Below are positions 53,071 through 61,811 of a stretch of DNA of 64,000 nt, piece by piece. Position 1 is the first letter of the stretch. Every line of letters starts with the position of its first letter. The notes below the pieces were generated by a model. The model searched no databases. It was not told the origin of the DNA and saw only the letters and a program-made list of their open reading frames with translations. Made by a program: the position numbers and the translations under genes. The stretch is taken from NCBI RefSeq assembly GCF_051175315.1, contig NZ_CP195100.1:3968001-4032000 (forward strand). The letters are read 5' to 3'. Origin of the DNA: Tundrisphaera sp051175315 (GTDB lineage: Bacteria > Planctomycetota > Planctomycetia > Isosphaerales > Isosphaeraceae).

Positions 53071-54270
53071 TCAAGGCTTCGGCCCGGGGCCGTCCGCCCG
53101 GGCGGGCGGTTCGTCGAGCGGCAGCGCCAGGGATTGCAGGTCGCGATCGATCACCGCCCGGGCCCGGGCCAATGCCGTTCGGGTCGCGGCCCCCACCGCC
53201 AGGCTCTTCTGCTTGAGATCGTCCGAGACCGTGCCGAGGCCGAGCGATTCGACCAGCCCGAATGCCGCCTTGACCTGGGGGTCTTCCGCGAGGCCGTCCC
53301 CGGCGTTCGCCGGGAGGTCCCCGGGGCCGGCGATGCCCGACCGCGACAGGCCCGCCACCCACCGGTCCGCACCACCGACCCGGACCCAGAGCGTCACGCG
53401 GACCGAGACCGCCGAGAAGTCGGGGGCGATTTCCAGTTCGGTGACGACCGCACCCGACCTCCCGCGTGTGCCTAGTTCGCGGAGACGGTTCGGCAATGGG
53501 TCGGGGGCCGGTGCCTCGCCGAGCAGGTCCTTGAGTGCATCGGCGGCGGTCGCGAGCGCCGCCCCGGCCGGGGGCGGCTCGCCCGGAGCAGGCTCGGGGA
53601 ATAGGGTCCCCTGATAGCGGAGGAACCGATTCCCCGTGTCGTGGACGACCTCGGTCGCCGCCCTGCGGAGCAGCCAGCGGTCGTCGGCCTCGGCCGGCAG
53701 CGGGAGGAGCGTATCCAGGGGGACCGGGGTCTCCGCGTCCACCGCGAAACCTCGCCCCTCCAGGGCTTGCTTCAACGATGCGACCGGCATCGTCTCCACC
53801 TCATCAAGGCCGATCGACCAGCCCAGCCTGAGCAGCCGGCCGACCTTCGCGGACTTCCGTGCCGCCGACTTCACGTCGGCCCGATTCAATCGGACGACCA
53901 TCAGCGGAGAAAGCGACCCCTGGCGGTCCGGCTCGGACTTGAGCCTCGCATCGAGCCAGGCGGTGATTCGGTCTCTCTGTCCCGTCGACGCGGGACGATC
54001 GCGCCGCCACGCCGCCAGGCGAGTCGCCCTCTGGGCCTCCGCGCGACGGATGACGGGTTCTTCATTCCGCTTCCAGGCTTCGTAACGCCCGGGGGCGTTG
54101 GCCTCCGCCCACGAGCGGCGAATGAGGAGCGATGGCGTTCCGCCTCGACGATCCGGTTCGAGCAACTGACCGAGGAGGACCTTGCCGTCGCGGAGGGTCA
54201 CGGCGTCGGCGGCCATGTCTTCGGCGATCCCCGAAGCGACGAGGCCCAATCCGATGATGAGGATTGTCAC
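53071..54270 (-). CDS. Exported unknown protein, 399 residues
   Basis: GTG start at 54270 with GGAGG nine bases upstream. Signal peptide TILIIGLGLVASGIA, then ADAVTLRDGKVLLGQLLEPDRRGG, a pattern seen at the start of many planctomycete exported proteins. Long helical regions (RYEAWKRNEEPVIRRAEAQRATRLAAWRRD) and two beta-rich parts, ending VGAATRTALARARAVIDRDLQSL. No enzyme motif, no Cys. Transcribed away from fabI on the same strand but 100 bases upstream of it; a shared message is unlikely because fabI has its own promoter. Confidence 0.62.
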   Translation of the reverse strand: MTILIIGLGLVASGIAEDMAADAVTLRDGKVLLGQLLEPDRRGGTPSLLIRRSWAEANAPGRYEAWKRNEEPVIRRAEAQRATRLAAWRRDRPASTGQRDRITAWLDARLKSEPDRQGSLSPLMVVRLNRADVKSAARKSAKVGRLLRLGWSIGLDEVETMPVASLKQALEGRGFAVDAETPVPLDTLLPLPAEADDRWLLRRAATEVVHDTGNRFLRYQGTLFPEPAPGEPPPAGAALATAADALKDLLGEAPAPDPLPNRLRELGTRGRSGAVVTELEIAPDFSAVSVRVTLWVRVGGADRWVAGLSRSGIAGPGDLPANAGDGLAEDPQVKAAFGLVESLGLGTVSDDLKQKSLAVGAATRTALARARAVIDRDLQSLALPLDEPPARADGPGPKP

Positions 54271-54340
54271 TGGACCGCTCCCTCCCCAGAATGGATGACG
54301 ACACGACCCCTGGACATGATAGACCGATCATTGTCCGAGT

Positions 54341-54360
54341 TCATCCAGGAAATTGGATGA
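54341..54360. repeat. Inverted repeat between divergent genes
   Basis: TCATCCA (54341-54347), loop GGAAAT, TGGATGA (54354-54360), perfect 7-bp arms. It lies 70 bases from either start, a position suited to an operator, but no regulator is adjacent. Confidence 0.55.
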
Positions 54361-54429
54361 TTTCGTGCATGGACCGTCGATCGCCCCGCCCAGGGGGAGG
54401 GACGCGGGCCGAGGCGGGTGCTATCCGAC

Positions 54430-55101
54430 ATGATTGATTTAACGCCGCTGGGAGATCGGGCCTTCCTCGCGCGGTTCGCGACCGAATCCGAGGCCCAGGC
54501 CTGGGGCGAGGCGGTCCGCCGGCGCGGTTGGCCGGGGGTGATTGAGGTGACGGTGGCCTATGCTTCGGCGGCCGTCTTCGCCGACTCGGATCGGGTCGAC
54601 CTGGAGGCCCTGGAACGCGTGCTCCGGACGATCGAACCCGGGCCGACGATCTCCTTCAACGGGCGATTGATCCGGGTGCCGGTCCTCTACGACGGGCCCG
54701 ATCTGGGCGAAGTCGCCGGCCGCGTCGGGCTGCCCCACGCCTCGCTGATCGAGGAGCACTCGGGGCGGGATTACAAGGTCTACGCGATTGGCTTCCAGCC
54801 CGGCTTCCCCTACGCCGGATACCTGGAAGGGCGACTGGCGGGGTTGCCTCGCCTGGCCAGCCCCCGGCCCCGGGTGCCGGCCGGCTCGGTGGCGATCGCG
54901 GGCCGGCAGACGGGCATCTATCCGAGGGCCACCCCGGGGGGGTGGCTCCTGCTGGGCCGGACTCCGGCCCGGATCGTGGACCTGGAACGCGGCGAATTCC
55001 CGATCCGGGTCGGCGATCGCCTCCGATTCGAACCGATCGGCCCTGGTGCCTATCGCGACCGGCTCGGCGAGGGGCTGGTTGCGGACGAGACAGAAGGCTA
55101 A
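54430..55101 (+). CDS. pxpB: 5-oxoprolinase subunit PxpB (KipI-like)
   Basis: 223 residues from ATG 54430; GTG 54418 would add four. Features of PxpB/KipI/DUF213: MIDLTPLGDRAFLARFA near the start (residues forming the first strand), VIEVTVAYASAAVFAD, IRVPVLYDGPDLGEVA, and the signature YAIGFQPGFPYAGYLEG...PRPRVPAGSVAIAGRQTGIYP. It normally acts with PxpA and PxpC to open 5-oxoproline using ATP. PxpC or a fused subunit is not in the window; it stands alone and is convergent with the kinase gene (overlap of four bases). Confidence 0.9.
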   Translation: MIDLTPLGDRAFLARFATESEAQAWGEAVRRRGWPGVIEVTVAYASAAVFADSDRVDLEALERVLRTIEPGPTISFNGRLIRVPVLYDGPDLGEVAGRVGLPHASLIEEHSGRDYKVYAIGFQPGFPYAGYLEGRLAGLPRLASPRPRVPAGSVAIAGRQTGIYPRATPGGWLLLGRTPARIVDLERGEFPIRVGDRLRFEPIGPGAYRDRLGEGLVADETEG

Positions 55102-56948
55102 TTCCGGATTCCATCGGGGACCGGAGTGGCCAGGAGTTGGGTGCGGACCCGTTCCAACTCAGGCGATGAACCAACTTCGGCCCGCGCCTCATTGAGGCGG
55201 CGCAGCCCCTGCCGTCGGTTGGCCGAAACCTCCGAAGGCCGGGCCCTGGCATCGAGCGCGATCGAGAGGATGGCCAGTTCACGCAGGTCTTCGCGGATGC
55301 CCTGCTCGACGACGTCGGCGAGGGTCCCGTCGCGCGTGTCGAGGAATTTCTTGCGTTCGCGCCAGAGGTCATGGGCCAAGTCGGCCAGCACGCCGTCGGC
55401 CTCTTTATTGCGGGGGGCCGAGGAGGTGATCCGATCCTGGTCGCGGAGGCTGGCGACGGCCAGGGCCAGGTGTTCGGCGTCTTCCTGGCGATGCTTCAGC
55501 CGGGACTGGTGGTAGGATTCGATATCCATGGGGGTCAACCCGGGCCCCCGGGTCGCGATGAGTGTGAGGAGGGTCGCCAGGGCTACCGCCAATCCCATCA
55601 TCATCAGGGCCAGGGCGTGAGGCCTCCTCCGCCGCCACCGCCTCCAACGTTCGATCGGATCGCGGTCGGAGACCCCCCGCAACGGGAGGTCGGCCAGGTA
55701 TCGCCTCAGGTCTTCCACCAAGGCCGAGGCATCGGGATAGCGATCGCGGGGGTCGATCGCCATGGCGCGGGCGATCAGTTCGGCGAGGCTCGATGAGACC
55801 TGCCGATTGGCCCGCCGGAGTTGCCGGGCGATGTCGCGGGACTCGGCCGGCGGCGGCAGCGTGCCTCCCAGCATCTCGAAGAGGAGCACCCCGAGCGAGT
55901 AGATGTCGGACCGGGCGTCCACGGCCGACCGGGGGGGGAGACCCTGGCGGATCCGCACCAGGGCATCGGCCTGCTCCGGCGACATGTAAGTCGGAGTTCC
56001 TCCGATCGAGCCGGGGCTCGGGTCATCGGCCTGGACCGGGGCCCGTGCCAGGTGGAAATCGAGCAGCATCGGTTGCCCGTCCGCGGCGATCAGCACGTTG
56101 GACGGCTTGAGGTCGAGGTGGACGAGGCCGCGCTCGTGGGCATGGAGCAGGGCCTGGCCCAGGCAGGTCCCGATCCAGGCGACGGCCTGGGCATAGCTCG
56201 CGCGGGCCAGCCAGGCCCGGGCCGATCCGCTGCCGGGCAGGTCGACGGGCTGGGCTTCGCGAGAGCGGTCGAGGACTTCCAGGAGATCCGCCCCGGTGCG
56301 CGCCCCGGGCGGGATCGGGCCCAGGGCGGTCGAGAGGCGGGCCAGGGTCAGGGAGCCGAGATAGGGCATGAACAGGGCACGCAGGCCCAGTTCCGGGAAG
56401 ACGGGGGCCGCGTAGAGGGGGACGATGTAGGTGTGCTGGAGCCGGGCCAGCGTCAGATGCTCGACCCCGCGCAAGGGGATCACTTTTAATACGATCGGGC
56501 GATCCGCCAGGGCGAACTGGGTGGCCAGGAACACGCGCCCGAGGGCGCCCCGGCCCAGTTCCGAGAGCAGGCGAGCATCCCCCAGGGTCCCGCCCACCTC
56601 CGGGAATGCAGCGGCGGGGGCCTCGTCGTCGAGGACCCTGTGGGCGGTCAGCAACATCTGGAGTTCGTCGCGATGGGCGGGGAACCGCCCGAGCATCTCG
56701 ACCGAAAGGGACTTCGGGCCTTCCTCCTGGCGCAGGCAGATCTCCTCGTAGATCAGCCGAAGCACGACGCGAGGCTCGTCGCGGAGGTCGGGCGAGTCCG
56801 CCAGGACATCTTCGACGGACCTCCTGAGGCCGATCCGCCAGTCCTCGGCCATCGCGATCGCCAGCCCCTCGGCGAGGGTCTCGACCGAGGGCTCTTGATC
56901 CGGCTCGAAGTTCGCCATCAGCGTGGGGACGGTCGCTCGTTCCGGCAT
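55098..56948 (-). CDS. Membrane-spanning Ser/Thr protein kinase with DFH in place of DFG
   Basis: 616 residues from ATG 56948 (AGGA seven bases upstream). An N-terminal region of about 125 residues (YEEICLRQEEGPKSLSVEMLGRFPAHRDELQMLL) resembles that of planctomycete kinases. Kinase domain: LGRGALGRVFLA, Lys in IVLKVI near 155, HLDLKPSN at 277-284, DFHLA at 297-301 instead of DFG, GTPTYMSPEQAD, RSDIYSLGVLLFEML. One span near 447-470 (ALALMMMGLAVALATLLTLIA) leads to an outer domain of about 140 residues. It follows the sigma factor by five bases. Active, since the other catalytic residues are intact. Confidence 0.9.
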   Translation of the reverse strand: MPERATVPTLMANFEPDQEPSVETLAEGLAIAMAEDWRIGLRRSVEDVLADSPDLRDEPRVVLRLIYEEICLRQEEGPKSLSVEMLGRFPAHRDELQMLLTAHRVLDDEAPAAAFPEVGGTLGDARLLSELGRGALGRVFLATQFALADRPIVLKVIPLRGVEHLTLARLQHTYIVPLYAAPVFPELGLRALFMPYLGSLTLARLSTALGPIPPGARTGADLLEVLDRSREAQPVDLPGSGSARAWLARASYAQAVAWIGTCLGQALLHAHERGLVHLDLKPSNVLIAADGQPMLLDFHLARAPVQADDPSPGSIGGTPTYMSPEQADALVRIRQGLPPRSAVDARSDIYSLGVLLFEMLGGTLPPPAESRDIARQLRRANRQVSSSLAELIARAMAIDPRDRYPDASALVEDLRRYLADLPLRGVSDRDPIERWRRWRRRRPHALALMMMGLAVALATLLTLIATRGPGLTPMDIESYHQSRLKHRQEDAEHLALAVASLRDQDRITSSAPRNKEADGVLADLAHDLWRERKKFLDTRDGTLADVVEQGIREDLRELAILSIALDARARPSEVSANRRQGLRRLNEARAEVGSSPELERVRTQLLATPVPDGIRN

Positions 56949-56952
56949 GGTG

Positions 56953-57549
56953 TCATCCTGTCGAGGACTCACGCTGTTTCTTCTCGACCCCGAGCCGGCC
57001 GGCCATGTCGTAGAAGACCCGACGGATGCTCGAGGGGTGCATGCGAGAGCGGTCGGCCATCTCGGCCAGGCTCCGGCCCTCCCGCTTCATCCGGAACAAT
57101 TCCCGATGCTGGGGTGGGCAGGACGCGAGGATCGAATCCCACAGCTCATCGGCGTGGACGGCCTCGCTGGGCCGATCGCGGGCGGGCGATGCGACGGCGT
57201 CGAGTTCCGCCCCGGAGGCGGGCCGCTCGCGATCCATCGCGGCGGCATGCTGACGCTGGCGATCGATCAGGCGGTTCCGGGCCGCCCGGGCCAGGAAGGC
57301 CTGGAGACGGGCGGCGTCGGGGAACCGGTCCCCCCCCTCGCGGAAGAGGTCGAGCAGATCGACCCAGATCGATTGGACGATGTCCTCCGAATCCAGCTTG
57401 GAGCGGAGCGTCGCGCTCAGGCGACGGCGGACGACCATCCTCAGGAACGGCACATAGGTCTCGAAGACATCCCCGACGGCAGCCTCGTCGCCCCGATTCA
57501 GGCGCCGGATCATCTCGTCGATCAGGGCATCGTCCCGGTCCATGCTCAT
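56953..57549 (-). CDS. ECF-type sigma factor (planctomycete, kinase-associated)
   Basis: 198 residues. Region 2: EDIVQSIWVDLLDLF preceded by VPFLRMVVRRRLSATLRSKLD, region 4: CPPQHRELFRMKREGRSLAEMADRSRMHPSSIRRVFYDMAGRLG, a helix-turn-helix. It is of the planctomycete groups found next to Ser/Thr kinases. Its start overlaps the stop of the Pro-rich protein gene (ATGA at 57546-57549) and its stop lies five bases before the kinase start, so all three are one unit. No anti-sigma factor is next to it; the kinase may control it (inference). Confidence 0.88.
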   Translation of the reverse strand: MSMDRDDALIDEMIRRLNRGDEAAVGDVFETYVPFLRMVVRRRLSATLRSKLDSEDIVQSIWVDLLDLFREGGDRFPDAARLQAFLARAARNRLIDRQRQHAAAMDRERPASGAELDAVASPARDRPSEAVHADELWDSILASCPPQHRELFRMKREGRSLAEMADRSRMHPSSIRRVFYDMAGRLGVEKKQRESSTG

Positions 57550-59219
57550 GAGATCCCCCAGGTCGCGAGCAGGTCAGGGCTACCCCCGGCGGGGGGCTCG
57601 CTGGCCGAGTTCCGGAGCTCGCGCCGGGCTAGCTCCGTGGAGACCACCACCAGCACGCCCAGCATGATCCAGGTCACGGGCGAGAGGGCAGCCATCCGGA
57701 CCAGCCGGCCGACGGAATGAGAGCGGACGGAGGCGATCAGCTCGCCCATCTCCCGCACCAAACCGGAGACATCGACGGGATCGAGCTGCGAGGCATCGAG
57801 CGCGGCCCGCACCATGGAAGTGGCGGAGTCGAGTTCGAGGGCGAGGACCTCCGACGAGATCCTGGGGAGCGATTCCGCGAGGTCCGAAACGACGGCGAGA
57901 GCGAGCTCGATCCCGTCGCGGGTCGCCTCGTAGGTGTCCGACGAAGCGATCTCGGCGAGGAGCGCGGACGGGGCCGCGAGCGTGGCCGCGGACGAGGCCG
58001 CCGAGAGGATGGGCGACAGGCCCAGGGGTTCCCACGTGGTCTCGAACTGGAGTTCATCGGCCGGAGGGCCGCCGGAAGGGTTCCCCGGGATGAAATACCC
58101 GGCAGGGCCGCTCGAAGTCCATGCGACGGGCGTACTCATGAGCGAGCCCGACCGCTCCGCCGAACCCCCGGCGAAGATCGTCGGGGCGGGAGCCGAAGTA
58201 CCCTTCAAGCTATCGGATGCGGTCGAGGCGGGTTTGGACGGCTTCTCCCCGACCTCATCCGGCGACGCGACGGGCCTGGCGGTCTCCGGGTTGCCCGGGG
58301 GCGGCGAGGCCGGGGCCGACGGCGGTGGGACGACCGCCGTCGGGGATTTCGAGGGCGATTCGATCGGGGGCGTCGCCGGACGATCGGGACGCGACGGATC
58401 GGCCCCCGAACCGGATCCGATCGGCGGATCGATCGCGGAGGCGGGCGGTGCGGTCGGCCGGTCCCCCTCGGTCGACGCCGGTGGCCCGACTTCCGGGGTC
58501 GGAGTCCCCGGGCTGTGAGACTCGTCGGTCGGCGTCCCGGCGGGCGGGGTGGCCGGCGGCGGCGTCACCAGGGGGACCTCGACCGTCGAGGGGCCATCGA
58601 CGATGGGCACCTCCGGCGGCGGGTTGATCACCGTCGTCGGTTCGGGAATCGGGGTGGTGCCGCTCGACCCCGGGTCGGCCTCCTCCTCGGGGCCCATCGG
58701 CACAGGGGAGGGGAGATCCGGGGGGGTGACCACCGGCGTCACGGCCGGTTCGGTGGTGATCGGGGGCGGCGGTTCGACCGGGATCACGATCGTCACGTCT
58801 GGAATGATCGGAATCACCACGGGGACGGTCGGTCCGCTCGCCGGAGGGTCGGCGGGGGTCGGTGAAGACGGCGTGGGCCCGATCACGACCACCGGCATGG
58901 GCGTGACGATCGGACCGGGCAGGGTGATCGTTGGATCGGGGCCCGCCTGCTCCTCATCCTCGCCCGAAACGTCCTCGACCACGAGATCCTGGAGGATCGG
59001 GATCGGCTCGGCGAGCGATCCGACGATCGGAGCCCGGACCTCAACGGTCGGCGATTCGTCGAGGACCGTCGTCACTTGGACCAGCTCGACCGGGATCACC
59101 ACCGCCGGGATGGTCAGCTGGAGGCCCAACCCGCTGAGCAACCGGCGGTCTTCCAGCGAGCTCCATGGAAATCGAGGGCGGAGCATCCGGGTTTCGCGAC
59201 GATGAGACGACTTCGCCAT
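57546..59219 (-). CDS. Pro-rich surface protein with LEDRRLLS motif and C-terminal membrane anchor
   Basis: 557 residues from ATG 59219 (GGAGGG nine bases upstream). Basic N-terminus then SSLEDRRLLSG at 21-31, the LExRxLLS motif of planctomycete exported proteins. About 300 residues are almost all Pro, Thr, Ser, Val and Gly (PVVVIGPTPSSPTPADPPASG...), a likely extended stalk. After 380 the chain turns into an ordered helical part with Ala and Ser (LSAASSAATLAAPSALLAEI), and ends with a membrane span (AALSPVTWIMLGVLVVVSTEL) and a short tail. It may sit on the surface and signal through the sigma factor and kinase downstream. Confidence 0.7.
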   Translation of the reverse strand: MAKSSHRRETRMLRPRFPWSSLEDRRLLSGLGLQLTIPAVVIPVELVQVTTVLDESPTVEVRAPIVGSLAEPIPILQDLVVEDVSGEDEEQAGPDPTITLPGPIVTPMPVVVIGPTPSSPTPADPPASGPTVPVVIPIIPDVTIVIPVEPPPPITTEPAVTPVVTPPDLPSPVPMGPEEEADPGSSGTTPIPEPTTVINPPPEVPIVDGPSTVEVPLVTPPPATPPAGTPTDESHSPGTPTPEVGPPASTEGDRPTAPPASAIDPPIGSGSGADPSRPDRPATPPIESPSKSPTAVVPPPSAPASPPPGNPETARPVASPDEVGEKPSKPASTASDSLKGTSAPAPTIFAGGSAERSGSLMSTPVAWTSSGPAGYFIPGNPSGGPPADELQFETTWEPLGLSPILSAASSAATLAAPSALLAEIASSDTYEATRDGIELALAVVSDLAESLPRISSEVLALELDSATSMVRAALDASQLDPVDVSGLVREMGELIASVRSHSVGRLVRMAALSPVTWIMLGVLVVVSTELARRELRNSASEPPAGGSPDLLATWGIS

Positions 59220-59699
59220 GCCCGAGGTCCCTCCATCGAATCGCGGCCGGGCGTATTGTCCAGAGGGCCGGGTGCAGCCCGACGGCGGTCGGGCAGGCCC
59301 TGGAGATCGGGAACCGATGCGGCAAGGCGACCGGGTCATCGTCATCCAGGTGGAGTGCGGGCGGCCCGAGGAAGCGACCGGGATGACGAGGCCGGGGCGG
59401 AGCAATCATCGACTCATCGAATACCCATGTTACGAGACATGACCCGCCCGTGACGAGTGGTAAACCGACCACGCCCCGGTGATTTCAAAGATCCGTTGTC
59501 CTGGGTCACGCAGGGCGTCCACTCTCATCCCAGCGGCGGAGATCGACGGAATCGATTGTTTGCACTCCCGCTTTTAATATGCGACGGGAGGCGAACAAAG
59601 GTCGGCCAAGGGGTGAAACAATGCGACTCCGGGCACCCCACCGCCGCGAGGGAGATCGGGGGATGCTCGGAGTCGGCTTGAAAAATCCGAAAGGCAATG
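59220..59699. other. Intergenic region
   Basis: 480 bases upstream of the surface-protein/sigma/kinase operon. An AT-rich patch with TATTAA on the minus strand near 59573 is present without a good -35. No sigma-70 promoter I trust; an ECF-type promoter could be here but I cannot define it. No repeat. Confidence 0.4.
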
Positions 59700-60719
59700 T
59701 CAACGGGAGGAGGCGCGGGCCCGATACGCCGCGAGCCAGTCCTTGCCATTGGCCGCGGTCAGATCGGCGAAGATGGCGTCGATCTTGCTAGCCTCAGGCG
59801 ATCCAGCCTTCTCCTTCTCGATCCCCAGGTTCACCAGTCGCTCGGTCTCACCCCTCCAGTTGCGGGTGGCGAGCCCATTGGCGAGGGCGGAGAAGTACCA
59901 GACCCGGGCATCCTCGGGGTGATCCGCCTGGAGCCGGGTGAATCGCTCCAGGCTTTCCGCATACTTCTTCTGCCTGAACAGGTCGACGGCCTCGGACATG
60001 GCCGCGTCCGCCGCCTGGATATCCGCGGGGGGCCGTGCCGCGTCGGGCGCGGGGGCGGGCCGGGTCGCCGACGCGGCGATCGCGGCGACTTCGCCCTTGA
60101 GGGCGTCCAGGGCCGAGGCCAGCTCGCCCACCTTCCGCTCGACGGCATCGATCTTGGCCGGGTCGGCGGGGTCGGCCTTGCTCATGGCCCCCACCTTCTC
60201 GTCGATCGCGGCCACCCGGGCGGAGAGCCCTGCCACCGCGTCGGAGGACTTGGCCATCTCGGCGAGTTTATCCTCGACCGATTTCAGGTCGGGGGCGGGC
60301 TTCAATGCCAGCTGGTCCAGGCGGTCGGTGGCCGTCTTGAGCGCGGCCTGGAGTTCCGCCACCTGCGCGGACAGCACGCCGGAGGGTTCGGCGGCCGTCG
60401 CCGGGGCGGGGGCCTCCGCGGGCGGGGCCTCCGCGGGCTTCTCGCCGGGGGCTTCCGCGGGCTTCTCGCCGGGGGCCTCGGCCGGGGTCGCGGGGTTGTT
60501 CTTGTAGGCGTCGTAGCCGAGGAAGCCCAGCCCGCCCAGCAGGGCGAAGGTGATGACCAGCCCGCCCAGGATCGAGATGGGCGAACGGTACAAGGGGTCC
60601 GGGGTCGTCGCGGGGGGCTTTGCGGCGGTCTTCTGCGGGCTCGCGGGCGGGGGCGTCGCGACCGGCTTGAATGGTTCGCTCGGGGGCTGCGGCTCGTTGA
60701 ATTCGAAGTCCTGGGACAC
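59700..60719 (-). CDS. Membrane-anchored coiled-coil/TPR-like envelope protein
   Basis: 339 residues from a GTG at 60719. Cytoplasmic Pro-rich start (PPPASPQKTAAKPPATT), one membrane span near 47-67 (SILGGLVITFALLGGLGFLG), then a repeat-containing linker (PGEKPAEA twice), a long coiled coil (VAELQAALKTATDRLDQLAL ... IDAVERKVGELASALDALKGEVAAIAAS) and a TPR-like C-terminal part (MSEAVDLFRQKKYAESLERFTRLQADHPEDARVWYFSALA). Layout like cell-envelope organisers with a coiled coil spanning the periplasm. Function unknown. Confidence 0.72.
   Translation of the reverse strand: MSQDFEFNEPQPPSEPFKPVATPPPASPQKTAAKPPATTPDPLYRSPISILGGLVITFALLGGLGFLGYDAYKNNPATPAEAPGEKPAEAPGEKPAEAPPAEAPAPATAAEPSGVLSAQVAELQAALKTATDRLDQLALKPAPDLKSVEDKLAEMAKSSDAVAGLSARVAAIDEKVGAMSKADPADPAKIDAVERKVGELASALDALKGEVAAIAASATRPAPAPDAARPPADIQAADAAMSEAVDLFRQKKYAESLERFTRLQADHPEDARVWYFSALANGLATRNWRGETERLVNLGIEKEKAGSPEASKIDAIFADLTAANGKDWLAAYRARASSR
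60427..60474. repeat. Tandem 24-bp repeat
   Basis: Two copies of a 24-bp unit (60427-60450 and 60451-60474), differing at one base, encoding PGEKPAEA twice in the linker of the envelope protein. Such in-frame repeats expand and contract easily. Confidence 0.75.
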
Positions 60720-60996
60720 GAGACACCATTCCTTCCGCGGTCGAGAAGATTCGGGGGTGATGATCGGTCAGACCCGGCATGACCCCATGCTTCGCCGCGG
60801 AGGCCCCGGGGGCGTGATGACCCCGAGGGACTCAACCCAGGTCGGGCCTCCCCCGCTGCGCCCCTCGATCCGGGCCCAATCCCGAGCTTACCAGGCCGGG
60901 TGGCGAGAGCAAGCATCCGACGGAAATTGTCCCGGATGCCGACTCGTCCGGCTTCGAGCCCGGCAGAAGCGGGTCGAGGTCCCCGATGTTCTTCCC

Positions 60997-61401
60997 CTAA
61001 TCATCTCGAGATTGGATGACCAACGCGATCGCCCCCCACTCCCCGGGAGGGGCGGCGAGCGCGATCTCCCCCAGATCCACGACGAGCACCAGATCGTTGC
61101 GGGGCTGGAGCGGCCCATCCAGCGGGGCGGACCAGGATCCGGCCTCGCGGGAGAACAGCTCGACCTCGCGTTCGTTGATCCGGGCCGAGATCAACCCCGG
61201 CACGCGGTCCAGTTCCAGCCGCAGGGCGTCGCGGGCGGGATCGAGGTTCGGCCGGCCGAATCGGCGTCGGAGCCGGAACTTCGCTTCCACGCCGGGAGGC
61301 CAGTCGATCGGAAGGGCAACGCGGCGGGACGCCATCGACGCCGGCCCGTCCTCGAACTCCATGTCCCAGGGACCTCGAAATCGGATCCGATGCTCGCCCA
61401 T
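60997..61401 (-). CDS. Small unknown protein, 134 residues
   Basis: ATG 61401. Starts MGEHRIRFRGPWDMEFEDG and continues with alternating charged and hydrophobic residues: RRVALPIDWPPGVEAKFRLRRRFGRPN, ALRLELDRVPGLISARINEREVELFSR, DLVLVVDLGEIALAAPPGEWGAIALVIQ, giving about nine predicted beta strands, like a small beta-sandwich. No signal peptide. I know no family. On the same strand as the envelope protein gene, 280 bases upstream of it. Confidence 0.6.
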   Translation of the reverse strand: MGEHRIRFRGPWDMEFEDGPASMASRRVALPIDWPPGVEAKFRLRRRFGRPNLDPARDALRLELDRVPGLISARINEREVELFSREAGSWSAPLDGPLQPRNDLVLVVDLGEIALAAPPGEWGAIALVIQSRDD

Positions 61402-61811
61402 TGATTGGGGCTCCCGAGGCGATGGTCAACCGTCCGGGAGATCGACGGCCTCCCCGTCCCCGAGATTCCCACGCCGGCCCGGAACCTGCAAGCCGTGATG
61501 ACCTGACCTTCGCCGCATCTCGGGGATACCTTTCCCGGCCCCGGCCGTCGCATCTTGCGCTTGGCCCCGACCGACGCGGAAAAGCGAGGGGTGTGAAGTC
61601 CGCCGGAGGCTCGACGAATGATTTAATTTTCCGCCGCCCTTTCCAACGGATTAAGTCCTAAAATCAGGAGAACCCGCAAGATTTCCGCTCAAGGGACCGA
61701 TGACTTCCAGGTAAAGCGCATCGGGCGAAGCCGGGAGTGCCCCCCCGATCCGCCGTGGCCGGTGGGCGATGATCGGCCGATCGAATCGATTTAGAGGCAG
61801 GAGCCAGACAC
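61402..61811. other. Divergent intergenic region
   Basis: About 410 bases between the 134-residue gene (-) and the RTX-like gene (+). The AT-rich section 61618-61670 (ATTTAATTTTCC, CCTAAAATCAGG) probably holds a promoter, but no -35/-10 pair is clear. An 86-codon frame here has no protein-like composition. Confidence 0.4.

Noticed and set aside
61401..61661. 86-codon frame in the 61.4-61.8 kb gap
   Set aside because: Arg/Pro/Ser-rich with no motif or ribosome site; looks like noncoding DNA.
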